The notes under the pieces were generated by a model. The model did not search any database, was not told the DNA's origin, and saw only the letters and a program-made list of their open reading frames with translations. Shown here piece after piece: positions 45,856 through 55,014 of a DNA stretch of 64,000 nucleotides. A program made the translations under genes and the position numbers. Numbering within the stretch: position 1 is the stretch's first letter; the number at the start of each line of letters is the position of its first letter. The DNA comes from Roseiconus lacunae. GTDB lineage: Bacteria; Planctomycetota; Planctomycetia; Pirellulales; Pirellulaceae. The DNA lies in NCBI RefSeq assembly GCF_008312935.1, contig NZ_VSZO01000005.1, forward strand, positions 62,001 to 126,000. Reading direction: 5' to 3'.

Positions 45856-47310
45856 ATGGCTCACACGATCGTAATCTTCGGTGCTTCCGGCGACCTGACC
45901 AGCCGCAAACTTATTCCCGCCCTCTACAGTCTGTTCAAGAAGGGCAAGTTAGATCAGGTATTGCGAATCGTCGGCGTCTCTCGGTCTCCGTTTGAGCACG
46001 CCGCCTATCGCGATTCACTTCGAGAATCGACGGAGAAGTTCACCAAAGATCTCTTCGATGCCGAATCATGGGAGCAATTCAGCAATCAGATCTTTTATCA
46101 CGCCGGCGACATCAAAGAGGCCGAAGACTTCGAAAAGCTCGCTGGTTTTTTGACAGAAATCGAAGAAGGCGAGCCGGTCGGAAGAATCTATTATCTCTCC
46201 ACGATGCCTCAGTTGTATCTAGACGCGATTCAACAACTTGGGGCCGCCGGTCTTGCCGACGACAGCGATGGCTTTCGGAGAGTCATCATCGAGAAACCGT
46301 TTGGGACCGACCTCGGTTCGGCACAGTTCCTGAACGAGCAAATTCATAAGGTCTTTCGTGAAGACCAGATCTATCGAATCGACCACTATCTCGGCAAAGA
46401 AACCGTCCAGAATATGTTCGCCTTGCGTTTCGCGAACTCGATCTTCGAGCCGATTTGGAACCGTAACTACGTCGATCACGTGCAAATCACCGTTGCCGAA
46501 GAAGTCGTCATCGGTCGTCGAGCGGGCTACTATGACGGCTCTGGAATCCTGCGTGACATGTTTCAGAACCATATTTTGCAGTTGATGATGATCACTGCGA
46601 TGGAGCCACCGGCACGCTACGATTCCAGTTTGGTGCGAGACGAAAAAGTGAAGGTCCTTCACAGCGTTCGCAAAATGATCGGCGGCGACTTCGCGACCAA
46701 CACCGTTCGCGGCCAGTACAAAGGCTACTTGAACGAAGAAGGCGTGCCGGCGAACAGCCAGACTGAAACGTACGCGGCCTTAAAACTTTATTGTGATAAT
46801 TGGCGATGGAAGGGGGTGCCGTTCTACTTGCGGAGCGGCAAAGGGATGTCCTGTCGCACGACTCAGATCGTCATCCAATTCCGCGAAGTCCCTCATATCT
46901 TGTTCGGTCAAAAAACACGTGCCCCGATGGGCAACCGGTTGGTGATCCAAGTGCAACCGGCCGAAGGCATTCAGTTGCACTTCGAGTCAAAAGTTCCCGA
47001 GAGCGAGATGAAGACACGAACCAGCACGCTGGATTTCGACTTTAACGCCTCGTCGACCGGCGGGATGCCAGACGCATACCAGCGACTGCTGCTTGACGCG
47101 TTGCTCGGGGATGCGAGCTTGTTCGCCCGCAGCGACGAAGTCGAGCTGGCTTGGGGGATCATTGACCCGATCATTGCGGCTTGGAGCAGCCCCGCGGCAC
47201 CGGAGTTGCATCAGTACCAAACCGGTCAATGGGGACCGACCGAGTCGAATCAGTGGATGGCCGACCAGCATCGCGAATGGTTCGATGTCTGTCCTGTTCT
47301 TTGCCATTGA
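45856..47310 (+). CDS. zwf: Glucose-6-phosphate 1-dehydrogenase
   Basis: This protein is 484 residues from ATG 45856; the upstream in-frame start at 45820 lacks support. The coenzyme motif is IFGASGDLTSRKLIPAL. The active-site signature is RIDHYLGKETVQN with His177. EKPFGTDLGSA, the substrate-contacting RNYVDHVQITVAEEVVIG and KGYLNEEGVPANSQTETYAA also fit G6PD. It oxidises glucose-6-phosphate to 6-phosphogluconolactone with NADP+ (or NAD+), the entry to the oxidative pentose phosphate or Entner-Doudoroff route. No gnd, pgl or edd is adjacent. It lies immediately upstream of the tRNA-Ser that marks the island. Confidence 0.96.
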   Translation: MAHTIVIFGASGDLTSRKLIPALYSLFKKGKLDQVLRIVGVSRSPFEHAAYRDSLRESTEKFTKDLFDAESWEQFSNQIFYHAGDIKEAEDFEKLAGFLTEIEEGEPVGRIYYLSTMPQLYLDAIQQLGAAGLADDSDGFRRVIIEKPFGTDLGSAQFLNEQIHKVFREDQIYRIDHYLGKETVQNMFALRFANSIFEPIWNRNYVDHVQITVAEEVVIGRRAGYYDGSGILRDMFQNHILQLMMITAMEPPARYDSSLVRDEKVKVLHSVRKMIGGDFATNTVRGQYKGYLNEEGVPANSQTETYAALKLYCDNWRWKGVPFYLRSGKGMSCRTTQIVIQFREVPHILFGQKTRAPMGNRLVIQVQPAEGIQLHFESKVPESEMKTRTSTLDFDFNASSTGGMPDAYQRLLLDALLGDASLFARSDEVELAWGIIDPIIAAWSSPAAPELHQYQTGQWGPTESNQWMADQHREWFDVCPVLCH

Positions 47311-47472
47311 TTGACTGTGACGGATTGGCTGATCCAATGAGTCTGGCCGCAGCGATAAAACTAGGTCGAGTCCGCCATGAATCTGGGTAGCGGCTCTTGC
47401 CGCCAACCCGGTTTCGCGGTTAGACTTCCCGAACGTGGTCGTGACACCAAAATGCGTCGTGGTCCACGTCCC

Positions 47473-47554
47473 GGAGGATAAGCGAATTGGCCAGCAGACT
47501 GATTCGAAATCAGTTGCCCCATTGGGGTTGTGGGTTCGAGTCCCATGTCCTCCG
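47473..47554 (+). tRNA. tRNA-Ser (anticodon CGA)
   Basis: The acceptor stem GGAGGAT pairs with GTCCTCC (one G-U), with G as discriminator. The anticodon arm is ACTGA-TTCGAAA-TCAGT, giving anticodon CGA, which reads UCG. The long variable arm GCCCC-ATT-GGGG is the class II feature expected of tRNA-Ser. The T arm is GTGGG-TTCGAGT-CCCAT. CCA is not encoded. The D arm is short, so a tRNA scanner should confirm the fold. The 3' part is duplicated exactly at 56012-56067. Confidence 0.92.
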
Positions 47555-47556
47555 CT
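47501..47556 (+). other. Left attachment site (in tRNA-Ser 3' part)
   Basis: These 56 bases, from the anticodon loop to two bases past the discriminator, are identical to 56012-56067 and in the same orientation. Identity stops sharply at both ends. Tyrosine recombinases commonly use the anticodon-to-3' part of a tRNA gene as attB, so this is read as the attachment core that keeps the tRNA intact. Confidence 0.85.
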
Positions 47557-47566
47557 AAGCAGAATT

Positions 47567-47591
47567 AGCCCGCAAATCGCGGGCTTTTTTT
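47567..47591 (+). terminator. Intrinsic terminator after tRNA-Ser
   Basis: The stem AGCCCGC / GCGGGCT with loop AAATC is followed directly by a run of seven T. It sits 12 bp past the tRNA 3' end, just inside the island, so it was probably brought in with the element. Confidence 0.92.
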
Positions 47592-47814
47592 GTGCGCGCT
47601 GCGATAAATTTGACGAGGCAGTGCTGCGTCCGCAATCTGTGGCGGTACCGTCGGCCGCCGATTACTTGGTCAGGGCTCAATAAGAACGCCCGACGAAGTC
47701 GCTGGTAAAGTCAATGTCGGGCTGGTCAAAAATCGCTGTTGAGATGCGAACATGACTGCCGTTCATTCCTGCTGGAAAACAGCGATACCCTATTCCGATT
47801 ATCTGTTGACCGCC

Positions 47815-48540
47815 CATGAGTCTTCGCAATGGCGGAAACGGTTTCGAGGAAAAGATTAGTACTGTGGCCCTTGGTCGAATCCAGATGAGGCCCTCGAAGA
47901 ATGGCGACGGATCGAGGCTTCGCTGACGCTTGGCATTGATCCCGCCAGGCCTGAACACCTGACGATCGACGATCTTTTTGCGATCTCAACACTGCAAGTA
48001 AAGAAGATCTCCACGAAACAGGCCAAAGGTCACGTGACACGCTCGATGACGCGAAAGCAGGCTGCAAGCACTTGCTTGGCTACTTTGGGCGACACCGACC
48101 CGCAGAGTCATTCGGCGCAAGCGACTTCACCGCCTATCGAAAGGCATTTCCAAAGAACTGGGGCCGAGATCGATTCCGATGCAAATCGTGTTCGTCCTTT
48201 CGTTGTTCAGTTGGGGAGTAACGAAGCAAGGTTGCATTGAACGGGCGCCCGTTTATGGCGAAGTCTTCGACCCACCATCGGCGAAGGCCATCAAGGCCGA
48301 TCGCCGCAAGAAGCCGCAAAAGAAGTTCACTGGCGAAGAAATCCATAGTCTCTTGATCATGCTGACGTCGAGATGCACGCGATGATCCTGTTGGCACTGA
48401 ACGCCAGCTACGGAAACCGCTATTGTGCCTGACTGGAATGGTCGATGATCAAAGGTGTGTGGCTTGACGAGATGCGGGGTAAAACCGGTAACGATCGACG
48501 CGCACGGCTGTGGCTGATCCCTCGCAAAGCCCTTTGCGAC
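47815..48540 (+). pseudogene. Degraded tyrosine recombinase (island integrase)
   Basis: Pieces of one integrase lie in order but in different frames. Frame of 47815: QWRKRFRGKD, an in-frame TAG, then YCGPWSNPDEALEEW and GIDPARPEHLTIDDLFA, the N-terminal arm and start of the core-binding domain. Frame of 48111: DFTAYRKAFPKNWG. Frame of 48239: APVYGEVFDPPSAKAIKADR and KKPQKKFTGEEIHSL. Frame of 48376: HAMILLALNASYGNRYC, a stop, then LDEMRGKTGNDRRARLWLIP, the start of the catalytic domain. At least three frameshifts and two stops separate them. The C-terminal HxxR and Tyr region is not found. Confidence 0.85.
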
Positions 48541-48846
48541 ATCAGGAAGAATCGAAACAGATCGAAGGTGATGCCAGTTGAAGGCTACCAAAAACCGACG
48601 GCCAGCGACATCCAGAGTGAAAAAATCAGTGTTGGCCGCTAGTGCTCGCTCGGGGAAGACCGTAACTCGCATCAGTTTACGTCACCTCCGCGCCGAAGCG
48701 GAATCGCTTCGTGCTGGAAGTTTGTCGAACCAATATCAACTCAAAGAGGATGGAACTCGCTTCGGTCGATGTGGTTCCGTTCTTAGAAGCGGCCGACTCG
48801 AAGAATACATCTGAAACTTGCGACCTGTGCCGAAGGCCCTCACGAC

Positions 48847-49389
48847 CTAATGTTCGTGGCCGTGGGCTTCTTCCTTGAAGTCGCCCGAGTATGGCGTTCC
48901 GTCAACAACACCGGTCATCGTGCCGGCATACTCTTGCACAACGCCGAGCTTTTCATGCGTTCCGACAAAGCGTGATGACTTTCCTTCCGGATCGACTTCC
49001 TGTGGCTCGGCCGACAAGGTGACTTGCATCTCCGGATCGGTGATGCTCAGCTCGATCGATTCCGCATCAATCGGAGTGGCCGTCTTCTCATCGCTTCCCA
49101 GCACGAACACCGTGGCTTGTTGTTTGTCATGGTCCACCGTGAATTCAACGTGGAACTTGCCACCACCCCAATCGGCGATGGTGCCATCGTGCGGTCCAAC
49201 TCCGTGTGCATGCCCTTCGACACTATGAGCATGGGCGTCGCCATCCGCGTGGTCGTGTCCGTGATCATCACTTGCAGAACTGCTGGTGCTGCTGGACGCC
49301 TGGTCTGATGTTGGAGTGGACTTATTGCATCCCATCACAGAAGCGACGAGACACAAAACGGCTACAAAACGAAACTTCTTCATCTTCAT
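48847..49389 (-). CDS. His-rich lipoprotein linked to metal efflux
   Basis: This is a 180-residue protein. The signal peptide MKMKKFRFVAVLCLVASVMG ends in a lipobox with Cys21. A Ser/Asp linker leads to a His-rich zone (about residues 40-68: DDHGHDHADGDAHAHSVEGHAHG), then GPHDGTIADWGGGKFHVEFTVD and a beta-sandwich-like domain, and a C-terminal HGHEH. The His clusters should bind divalent or Cu/Ag ions in the periplasm. It follows the RND pump by 8 bp on the same strand, so it is the last gene of the efflux operon. It may act as a metal buffer or delivery protein; I do not know a named family for the domain. Confidence 0.75.
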   Translation of the reverse strand: MKMKKFRFVAVLCLVASVMGCNKSTPTSDQASSSTSSSASDDHGHDHADGDAHAHSVEGHAHGVGPHDGTIADWGGGKFHVEFTVDHDKQQATVFVLGSDEKTATPIDAESIELSITDPEMQVTLSAEPQEVDPEGKSSRFVGTHEKLGVVQEYAGTMTGVVDGTPYSGDFKEEAHGHEH

Positions 49390-49397
49390 TCAATCCT

Positions 49398-52300
49398 TCA
49401 AATCGAGGTAACTTCTTCAGCGTCCACGAGCCGCTTGGCGTCTTGACCACTGAATTTCCAAAAGAGTCCCGGATGAATCAGGAACTCACAAAACGTAGAC
49501 GTTGTCAGGCCGCCGAGGATGACCGTCGCGACCGGGTACAGAATCTCACGACCGGGTTCTTGACCGCCCAAGACCAGCGGAATCAAGCCGATACCCGCGG
49601 TCAGCGCAGTCATCAGGACGGGGGCAAGTCGCTCTAAGCTGCCGCGCAAGATCATTTCCTCCGTGAAGCTCTCACATTCTTCACTCATCAGATGGAAGTA
49701 GTGCGTCACCAGAAGAATGCCGTTGCGCACTGCAATGCCGCCCAGCGAAATAAAGCCAACAAGACTGGCGACGGTCAGATTCTGTTGCGTGATCACCAAC
49801 GCGAGCACACCACCGATAAACGCAGTCGGCAATGCGTTGAGTATCTGTAGCACCACTCGAACCGAGGGGAATAGAATCATTAACACGACGAACATCCCGA
49901 CCACGGCGACACCGGCCAAGATCATGATCAATCGTGTTGCGTTTTGCTGACTTTCAAACTGGCCGCCATATTCGACGTAGTATCCGACCGGCAGATTCAA
50001 ATTGACATTAACCTGCTGCTTGATCGCCTGCACGGCGCTTGCCAAGTCTTGGCCTTGTGTGTTGCAACGGATAACAATCCGCCGACGGGCATTTTCGCGA
50101 TTGACCGAATTGGGACCTGCCCCCTCGCCAATCGTCGCGACATCACGTAGTTCGATCTGCCCGCGTTCGGCTTGACCTTCCAGGTGCGGAAGATCAATGC
50201 GTAGTCGACCGAGATTCGCGTAGTCGGTCCGATACTGTTCTTCCAACCGAATCAATAAATCGAAACGTCTCTGGCCAAGCAAAACCTGCGATACGACTTC
50301 GCCCTGTAACGCCGTTTGTAAAACGTCGGCGACATACTCGCGAGTCAGTCCATACAAGGCCAAATCATCACCACGCAGCTGGATATGCAACTCCGGTGTC
50401 ATCCGAATCGGCTCAATAATCGGAGGTGTGATTCCGGGAATGTCTTTGATGGACGTTTTGACTTGTTCTGCCAGATTTAGTAGTTGGTCCAGGTCATCAC
50501 CGTGAATCTTGATCGCGATCTGTGCGTAAACACCGGAGACCATGTGGCTGATTAAGTGCGCCAGTGGTTGCTCCACTTCGATATCGACGCCAGGCACCTC
50601 ATCGTGGATTCTGTCGAGCAGCTCCGCCAGCATTTCCTCTCGGTTGTGGTCGGCCTCCGGGTTCATACTCAGGATGTACTCGCCGAAATTGACCGGGGAC
50701 GCGTGTTCATCCATCTCGGCTCGCCCAGTCCGGCGAACAAAGTTCAGGATTTCGCCATCGGGGTTTGACGGCGATTTTTGCATCGAGAGAAACACGTCAT
50801 CGATGTTGCTGGAGACTTGGTTGGAGGCCTGCAAGGATGAGCCTGGCGGAAGCGTGACGTTGACCTGCACGCTACCTTCGTCAAAAGCCGGTAGGAAATT
50901 TCGTCCCAATCTCGCGAGTTGCCAACCGGCAATCCCAACGACAATCCATGTGAGCAAGAGCAGGCTGCCCGGGATTGCCATGCTTGTGCGAATCAACGGT
51001 GTGGCGATCGCTTTCAAACCGCGTAGCACCGGTCCGTCCGACTCGCGGTGTGTTGCTCCCGAATTTGGCAGCAGGTAGTACGAAAGAACCGGCGTTACCG
51101 TGAGCGACACGAGGAATGAAGACAGAATGCTGACGATATAGGCAAAACCGAGCGGAGCGAATAGTCGGCCTTCCACACCCGAAAGTGCGAACAGAGGCAG
51201 GAAGACAAGAATCACGACTGCAGTGCCGAACAAGATCGCGCTGCGAATCTCTTTGCTCGCCTCGTACACCACGCGAATGGCAGACTCTGGATTGTCGCGG
51301 TGATTGTTCTCCTTCAAACGCCGAAAAATGTTCTCCACGTCCACGATCGCATCATCGACGAGCTCACCCATGGCGACCGCGATACCGCCAAGTGTCATGA
51401 CGTTGATCGAAAGCTCACTTCCACTCAGCCAGCTAACAATGCGAAATACCAGCGTCGTCATCACCAACGACATAGGTATCGCGGTGAGAGTGATGAAGGT
51501 CGTCCGAAAGTTGAGCAAGAAAAGAAACAGGACAATGATGACCAGCGTCGCGCCGATCACCAACGCTTCGCCGACGTTGAAGATGCCTCGATCGATGAAG
51601 TTTTTTAATCGAAATAGCTCTGAGTTGATGATAATGTCCGGCGGCAACGATGCCTCGACTTCTTCGAAGGCGGCTGCCACGTCGTCCGTCAATCGACGAG
51701 TGTCCACGTGCGGCTGCTTCACAACCGTGAAAACAATTCCGCTGTGCCCGTTCACACTACCGTCGCCCCGTTTTAGCTCCGGACCTTCGACTACCGACGC
51801 GACTTGATCCAGCAAGACACTTCTTTTTGGATGCCGAACAACTGGGACTTTTCGTAAGTCCTCCACGACGCTGTTGGATTCGGTGCCAAGCCGTCCAAGG
51901 ATTCGAATAGGACGCTCAGTCTCGCCCGTGATGGCGAAGCCGCCACTCGTATTGATATTGCTTTCGCGAAGAGCTTGCTCGACGTCTTGAACCGTAACGT
52001 CGTGTTCGAGCAAGGCGGTGGGATCGAGCAGGATTTGGTACTGTTTTCGATCTCCACCCTGCATGAAGACTTCGGCGACTCCGGTGACTTTTAAGAGACG
52101 CGGACGGATAACCCAGTCGGCGATCGTGCGAAGTTCGAGGAGTTGTTTCGCTTCGGTTTGAAATTGTACTTCATGCGTTTGATCCCCAATGCGAACTGTT
52201 GCGATCGCGGCCAGTCCCGGATCGATTCCGCGGGTTGTGACTTCGAGCATCTCACTTTCAATATGCTCCCACTGATCGACGTGATCCCGATCACCCGGTA

Positions 52301-52838
52301 TCCAAAGATTGATCTTGGTTTGATCGCGATCGCGAACTAGTTCCGCAACCCAACTGGTCCGTTCAACAGGTGCGAGCTGGCCTCCGTTCGGACCAGGCTG
52401 GCGATAGATGCCCGCGACGACGATCTGGCCCATGATTGACGACGGCGGCGTCATTTGCGGACGGATTCCTTCAGGCAGAATCCCTTCCAGAGTGGCCAGC
52501 CGTTCGCTGACTGTTTGCCGTGCTGCTTTGATTTCCGTAGACCAATCGAATTCGACATACAGGACGTTCAGACCGGCCGTCGTTTGACTGCGAACTGCTT
52601 GCACGCCATTGGATCCCATCAATGCGATTTCGATCGGTTGCGTGACCAGCGTCTCGACTTCCTCCGTCGCGAGTCCGGGTGCTTCGGTGATGATGACAAC
52701 ACGTGGTCGGTCAAGATCGGGAAAAACATCGATCGGCATTGTCGATGCAAGATACGAACCGTATCCAAGCATCAACAAGCTTGCGATGATCACGAGCATC
52801 CGATAACGAAGCGAAAGGCGAATGATTGCGTTGAGCAT
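49398..52838 (-). CDS. Heavy-metal RND efflux permease (CzcA/CusA family)
   Basis: This is a 1146-residue pump, somewhat longer than the 1040-1070 of most CzcA/CusA proteins. The N-terminus MLNAIIRLSLRYRMLVIIASLLMLGYG and the following MPIDVFPDLDRPRVVIITEAPGLA are classic for the HME family. TM4 reads AVAMGELVDDAIVDVENIF with the proton-relay acids Glu, Asp and Asp. The C-terminal half has GGIAVRNGILLVTHYFHLM and GLIPLVLGGQEPGREILYPVA. It exports metal cations by proton antiport with an adaptor and outer-membrane channel. It lies 11 bp after the adaptor gene. The metal (Cu/Ag versus Zn/Co/Cd) cannot be assigned. Confidence 0.94.
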   Translation of the reverse strand: MLNAIIRLSLRYRMLVIIASLLMLGYGSYLASTMPIDVFPDLDRPRVVIITEAPGLATEEVETLVTQPIEIALMGSNGVQAVRSQTTAGLNVLYVEFDWSTEIKAARQTVSERLATLEGILPEGIRPQMTPPSSIMGQIVVAGIYRQPGPNGGQLAPVERTSWVAELVRDRDQTKINLWIPGDRDHVDQWEHIESEMLEVTTRGIDPGLAAIATVRIGDQTHEVQFQTEAKQLLELRTIADWVIRPRLLKVTGVAEVFMQGGDRKQYQILLDPTALLEHDVTVQDVEQALRESNINTSGGFAITGETERPIRILGRLGTESNSVVEDLRKVPVVRHPKRSVLLDQVASVVEGPELKRGDGSVNGHSGIVFTVVKQPHVDTRRLTDDVAAAFEEVEASLPPDIIINSELFRLKNFIDRGIFNVGEALVIGATLVIIVLFLFLLNFRTTFITLTAIPMSLVMTTLVFRIVSWLSGSELSINVMTLGGIAVAMGELVDDAIVDVENIFRRLKENNHRDNPESAIRVVYEASKEIRSAILFGTAVVILVFLPLFALSGVEGRLFAPLGFAYIVSILSSFLVSLTVTPVLSYYLLPNSGATHRESDGPVLRGLKAIATPLIRTSMAIPGSLLLLTWIVVGIAGWQLARLGRNFLPAFDEGSVQVNVTLPPGSSLQASNQVSSNIDDVFLSMQKSPSNPDGEILNFVRRTGRAEMDEHASPVNFGEYILSMNPEADHNREEMLAELLDRIHDEVPGVDIEVEQPLAHLISHMVSGVYAQIAIKIHGDDLDQLLNLAEQVKTSIKDIPGITPPIIEPIRMTPELHIQLRGDDLALYGLTREYVADVLQTALQGEVVSQVLLGQRRFDLLIRLEEQYRTDYANLGRLRIDLPHLEGQAERGQIELRDVATIGEGAGPNSVNRENARRRIVIRCNTQGQDLASAVQAIKQQVNVNLNLPVGYYVEYGGQFESQQNATRLIMILAGVAVVGMFVVLMILFPSVRVVLQILNALPTAFIGGVLALVITQQNLTVASLVGFISLGGIAVRNGILLVTHYFHLMSEECESFTEEMILRGSLERLAPVLMTALTAGIGLIPLVLGGQEPGREILYPVATVILGGLTTSTFCEFLIHPGLFWKFSGQDAKRLVDAEEVTSI

Positions 52839-52849
52839 GTTGACCTCTT

Positions 52850-54268
52850 CTAGTGCGCCGCGTGGACTGTGCCGTCGGCGTGGACATGGAGACCAGGTTG
52901 TTCACCGCTGGCCGACTGCGACTTGAGAACACGCCTGAGCGATGCGCCCGCATTCTGAGCAAGGAAGGTCCCCGGAGTGATGCTGCCATCGTTGGCAATC
53001 ACGACATGCCGGCGATCTTCGTGAAGTACGTGGACGGCGATTTGATTGAACAGGTCGCCGTTTTGCCGATAGACAAAGGTCTCAGGTCCTTCGTGCGCGA
53101 CGGCTTCCGAGGGAAGAATGAAAGCGTTTTCCAGTTTCTCGACAGGAACCTGGATGCGAGTCCTTTGTCCGGGGCGAAAACGCCAGACGAGGAAGGTCTC
53201 GCCAGCTTTCTCGTAGCTTCGGGACTGGTTATCTAACGGAACATAGAAATCGAACGTTCGGCTTTCGGCGTCGATGGTGTTCGAGAGATGGCGGATCTGA
53301 AACTGTTGATCGACCGGCGGCCAGACTTCGGCAGAATCATCGGCGAACTCAATTTCGACAGGCCGACCTTCTTGAGCCGCTCGTTCCAACCAACCTGCCT
53401 CACGTTTAAACGCGTGGCCAACGACATACAGATGCTGATGGTTGGAAAGCTCGGCAATCAACTGCCCTGCTTGAACTGTTTGCCCCAACTCGACGGACAA
53501 TTGCTGAACCTCATAGGCAATCGAGTCGGTCGATTGGTCATCAAGCACGAAGCTCGCTTGGGAGACGGTTGGCTCAGTCGCAGGGCGCTGTTCCAAGGCA
53601 ATCGTTCGGGGTGGTGGGGCCACGACCTCAATCGAAGAAACGAAACTACCGCGCGTAATCTGTTCTACTTGCGCTGGAGCAAGACCGCGATTGAGGAGTT
53701 CTTGCTTGGAAGCTTTGATAAGCGTTTCCTGTCGACGGACTTCGTTGTTGAGTTCGATGATTCTTGATTTAGATATGCCGCCGGTGGATGCGACCGATGA
53801 AAGGCGATCAGTCTCTCGCTGCAGGAGCGTGATTTCCTCTGACGCTTTGAATAACTGCATTTGCGTGGATTGTAGGTACTCGCTGAACAACTGAATGGTC
53901 ACCAGTCGTTCTCCCGGCCGTACAGTGTCTCCTGGGTAAACGTGAATTTGTGAAATGGCACCAATGGCCGGAGAAGTGACGCCTCGATCCGAGACTCCAG
54001 GCCGGTCTTGAACGACTCCTGGGATCGTGATGGTTCGCCAATAGTCCGCGGGGCGCGCCGACTTGGCCACCAAGTTCAGGTTCTTTCGCGCTTGCGATCC
54101 CAGTTCTAAGATTTCAAGTTCCGATGTAGACGCACTCGCCTTGTCTGTCGCTGATTGTTCCATATCCGAGGCCGGAAAGAGATGCTCACGCATCACCCAA
54201 ATGGAACCAAGAACGACACAAATCAAGAACGAGCCGACTAAGGCTTTTAGTACTTTGTGATTTTGCAT
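52850..54268 (-). CDS. Heavy-metal RND efflux adaptor (CzcB/CusB type)
   Basis: This 472-residue protein has an N-terminal membrane anchor (about residues 8-26), then a short linker and lipoyl/barrel domains. The phrase SPAIGAISQIHVYPGDTVRPGERLVTI starts the lipoyl half. A coiled-coil hairpin follows (about 130-200, LFKASEEITLLQRETDRL and EVRRQETLIKASKQELL). The C-terminus has GPETFVYRQNGDLFNQIAVHVLHEDRRHVVIANDG and a short His-containing tail (GLHVHADGTVHAAH). The His tail may bind metal. It is first in the tight adaptor-pump-lipoprotein series. No outer-membrane factor is encoded in the island. Confidence 0.92.
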   Translation of the reverse strand: MQNHKVLKALVGSFLICVVLGSIWVMREHLFPASDMEQSATDKASASTSELEILELGSQARKNLNLVAKSARPADYWRTITIPGVVQDRPGVSDRGVTSPAIGAISQIHVYPGDTVRPGERLVTIQLFSEYLQSTQMQLFKASEEITLLQRETDRLSSVASTGGISKSRIIELNNEVRRQETLIKASKQELLNRGLAPAQVEQITRGSFVSSIEVVAPPPRTIALEQRPATEPTVSQASFVLDDQSTDSIAYEVQQLSVELGQTVQAGQLIAELSNHQHLYVVGHAFKREAGWLERAAQEGRPVEIEFADDSAEVWPPVDQQFQIRHLSNTIDAESRTFDFYVPLDNQSRSYEKAGETFLVWRFRPGQRTRIQVPVEKLENAFILPSEAVAHEGPETFVYRQNGDLFNQIAVHVLHEDRRHVVIANDGSITPGTFLAQNAGASLRRVLKSQSASGEQPGLHVHADGTVHAAH

Positions 54269-54444
54269 ATTGCGTTACGGCCCGATCGGCCAGTGCGCAA
54301 GAGTTGACGGCACAGACTGAACCGGGGATCCAAAAAGTTGCTTGCGATGAATTAGTCGTTGACGCGAAGAGGCGGCAACGAGACTGAGATTGGATTGAGA
54401 AAGGACGATTGAAAGGCGAACCGAGCGTTCGCAGCTCAAACGGC

Positions 54445-55014
54445 CTACAATCTCAGCGCAGCATGCAACAGAAAGAGAGGAGGGCCTGTCCGAAGCGGCG
54501 GATCAGGACAAACACCGTGACACGTTAGGGGAACTGCCGAATCGCTTGTGACGGTCGTGCAGAAACCGATGCAATCGATTTCAGAATCGATGCTTTGGCC
54601 AGCTGATGTTGGCAAGAATGGGTGCCCAATGCCCAGGTAAACTGCATCAGAATCATGGTCGATCGGCAGCTGAATGTCGCTTTCTTTCTCGAAGTCATTC
54701 CTGCTTCCCTCACCATGATGATGGTGGTGACCGCGGTGATGACGATCGTGTGAGGGAGTCCTCAAATCCATGTGGATGTGAGGGCGTTCCGCGTGATCCG
54801 TAGGTGCAACCTCAGCCCCGTGCGAATGGGTAAGAGCATTCCCAAACACTAAAAAGGGGAGCAGCAGTACGGTTAGCAGTCGATTCAAAAGACTATCTCT
54901 GAAGATTAAAACCCCATCATCATACGCCGTAGTTCGCTTCCGGTCCAAGAGGGATTTGAAAAGGAAAGGTAGCGTCAGAGTCTGTGGCCACCATCGATCG
55001 CTGGAATTCGTCAC
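54445..55014 (-). CDS. His-rich exported protein of unknown function, upstream of the metal efflux genes
   Basis: This protein is up to 189 residues; the true start may be internal, since a hydrophobic segment (LLNRLLTVLLLPFLVFGNAL, about residues 42-61) would make a good signal peptide if a TTG there is used. A His-rich zone follows (about 62-105: HSHGAE, RPHIHMD, HDRHHRGHHHHHGEG). The C-terminal third has four Cys in DCIGFCTTVT and LTCHGVCPDP, a possible metal or disulfide cluster. It reads toward the adaptor gene with a 176-bp gap. Metal sensing or sequestration outside the cytoplasm is an inference from the His and Cys content. Confidence 0.6.
   Translation of the reverse strand: MTNSSDRWWPQTLTLPFLFKSLLDRKRTTAYDDGVLIFRDSLLNRLLTVLLLPFLVFGNALTHSHGAEVAPTDHAERPHIHMDLRTPSHDRHHRGHHHHHGEGSRNDFEKESDIQLPIDHDSDAVYLGIGHPFLPTSAGQSIDSEIDCIGFCTTVTSDSAVPLTCHGVCPDPPLRTGPPLFLLHAALRL

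Noticed and set aside
48034-48816. Several short plus-strand genes after the tRNA
   Set aside because: They are frame-shifted pieces of the decayed integrase and following random sequence, not independent genes.
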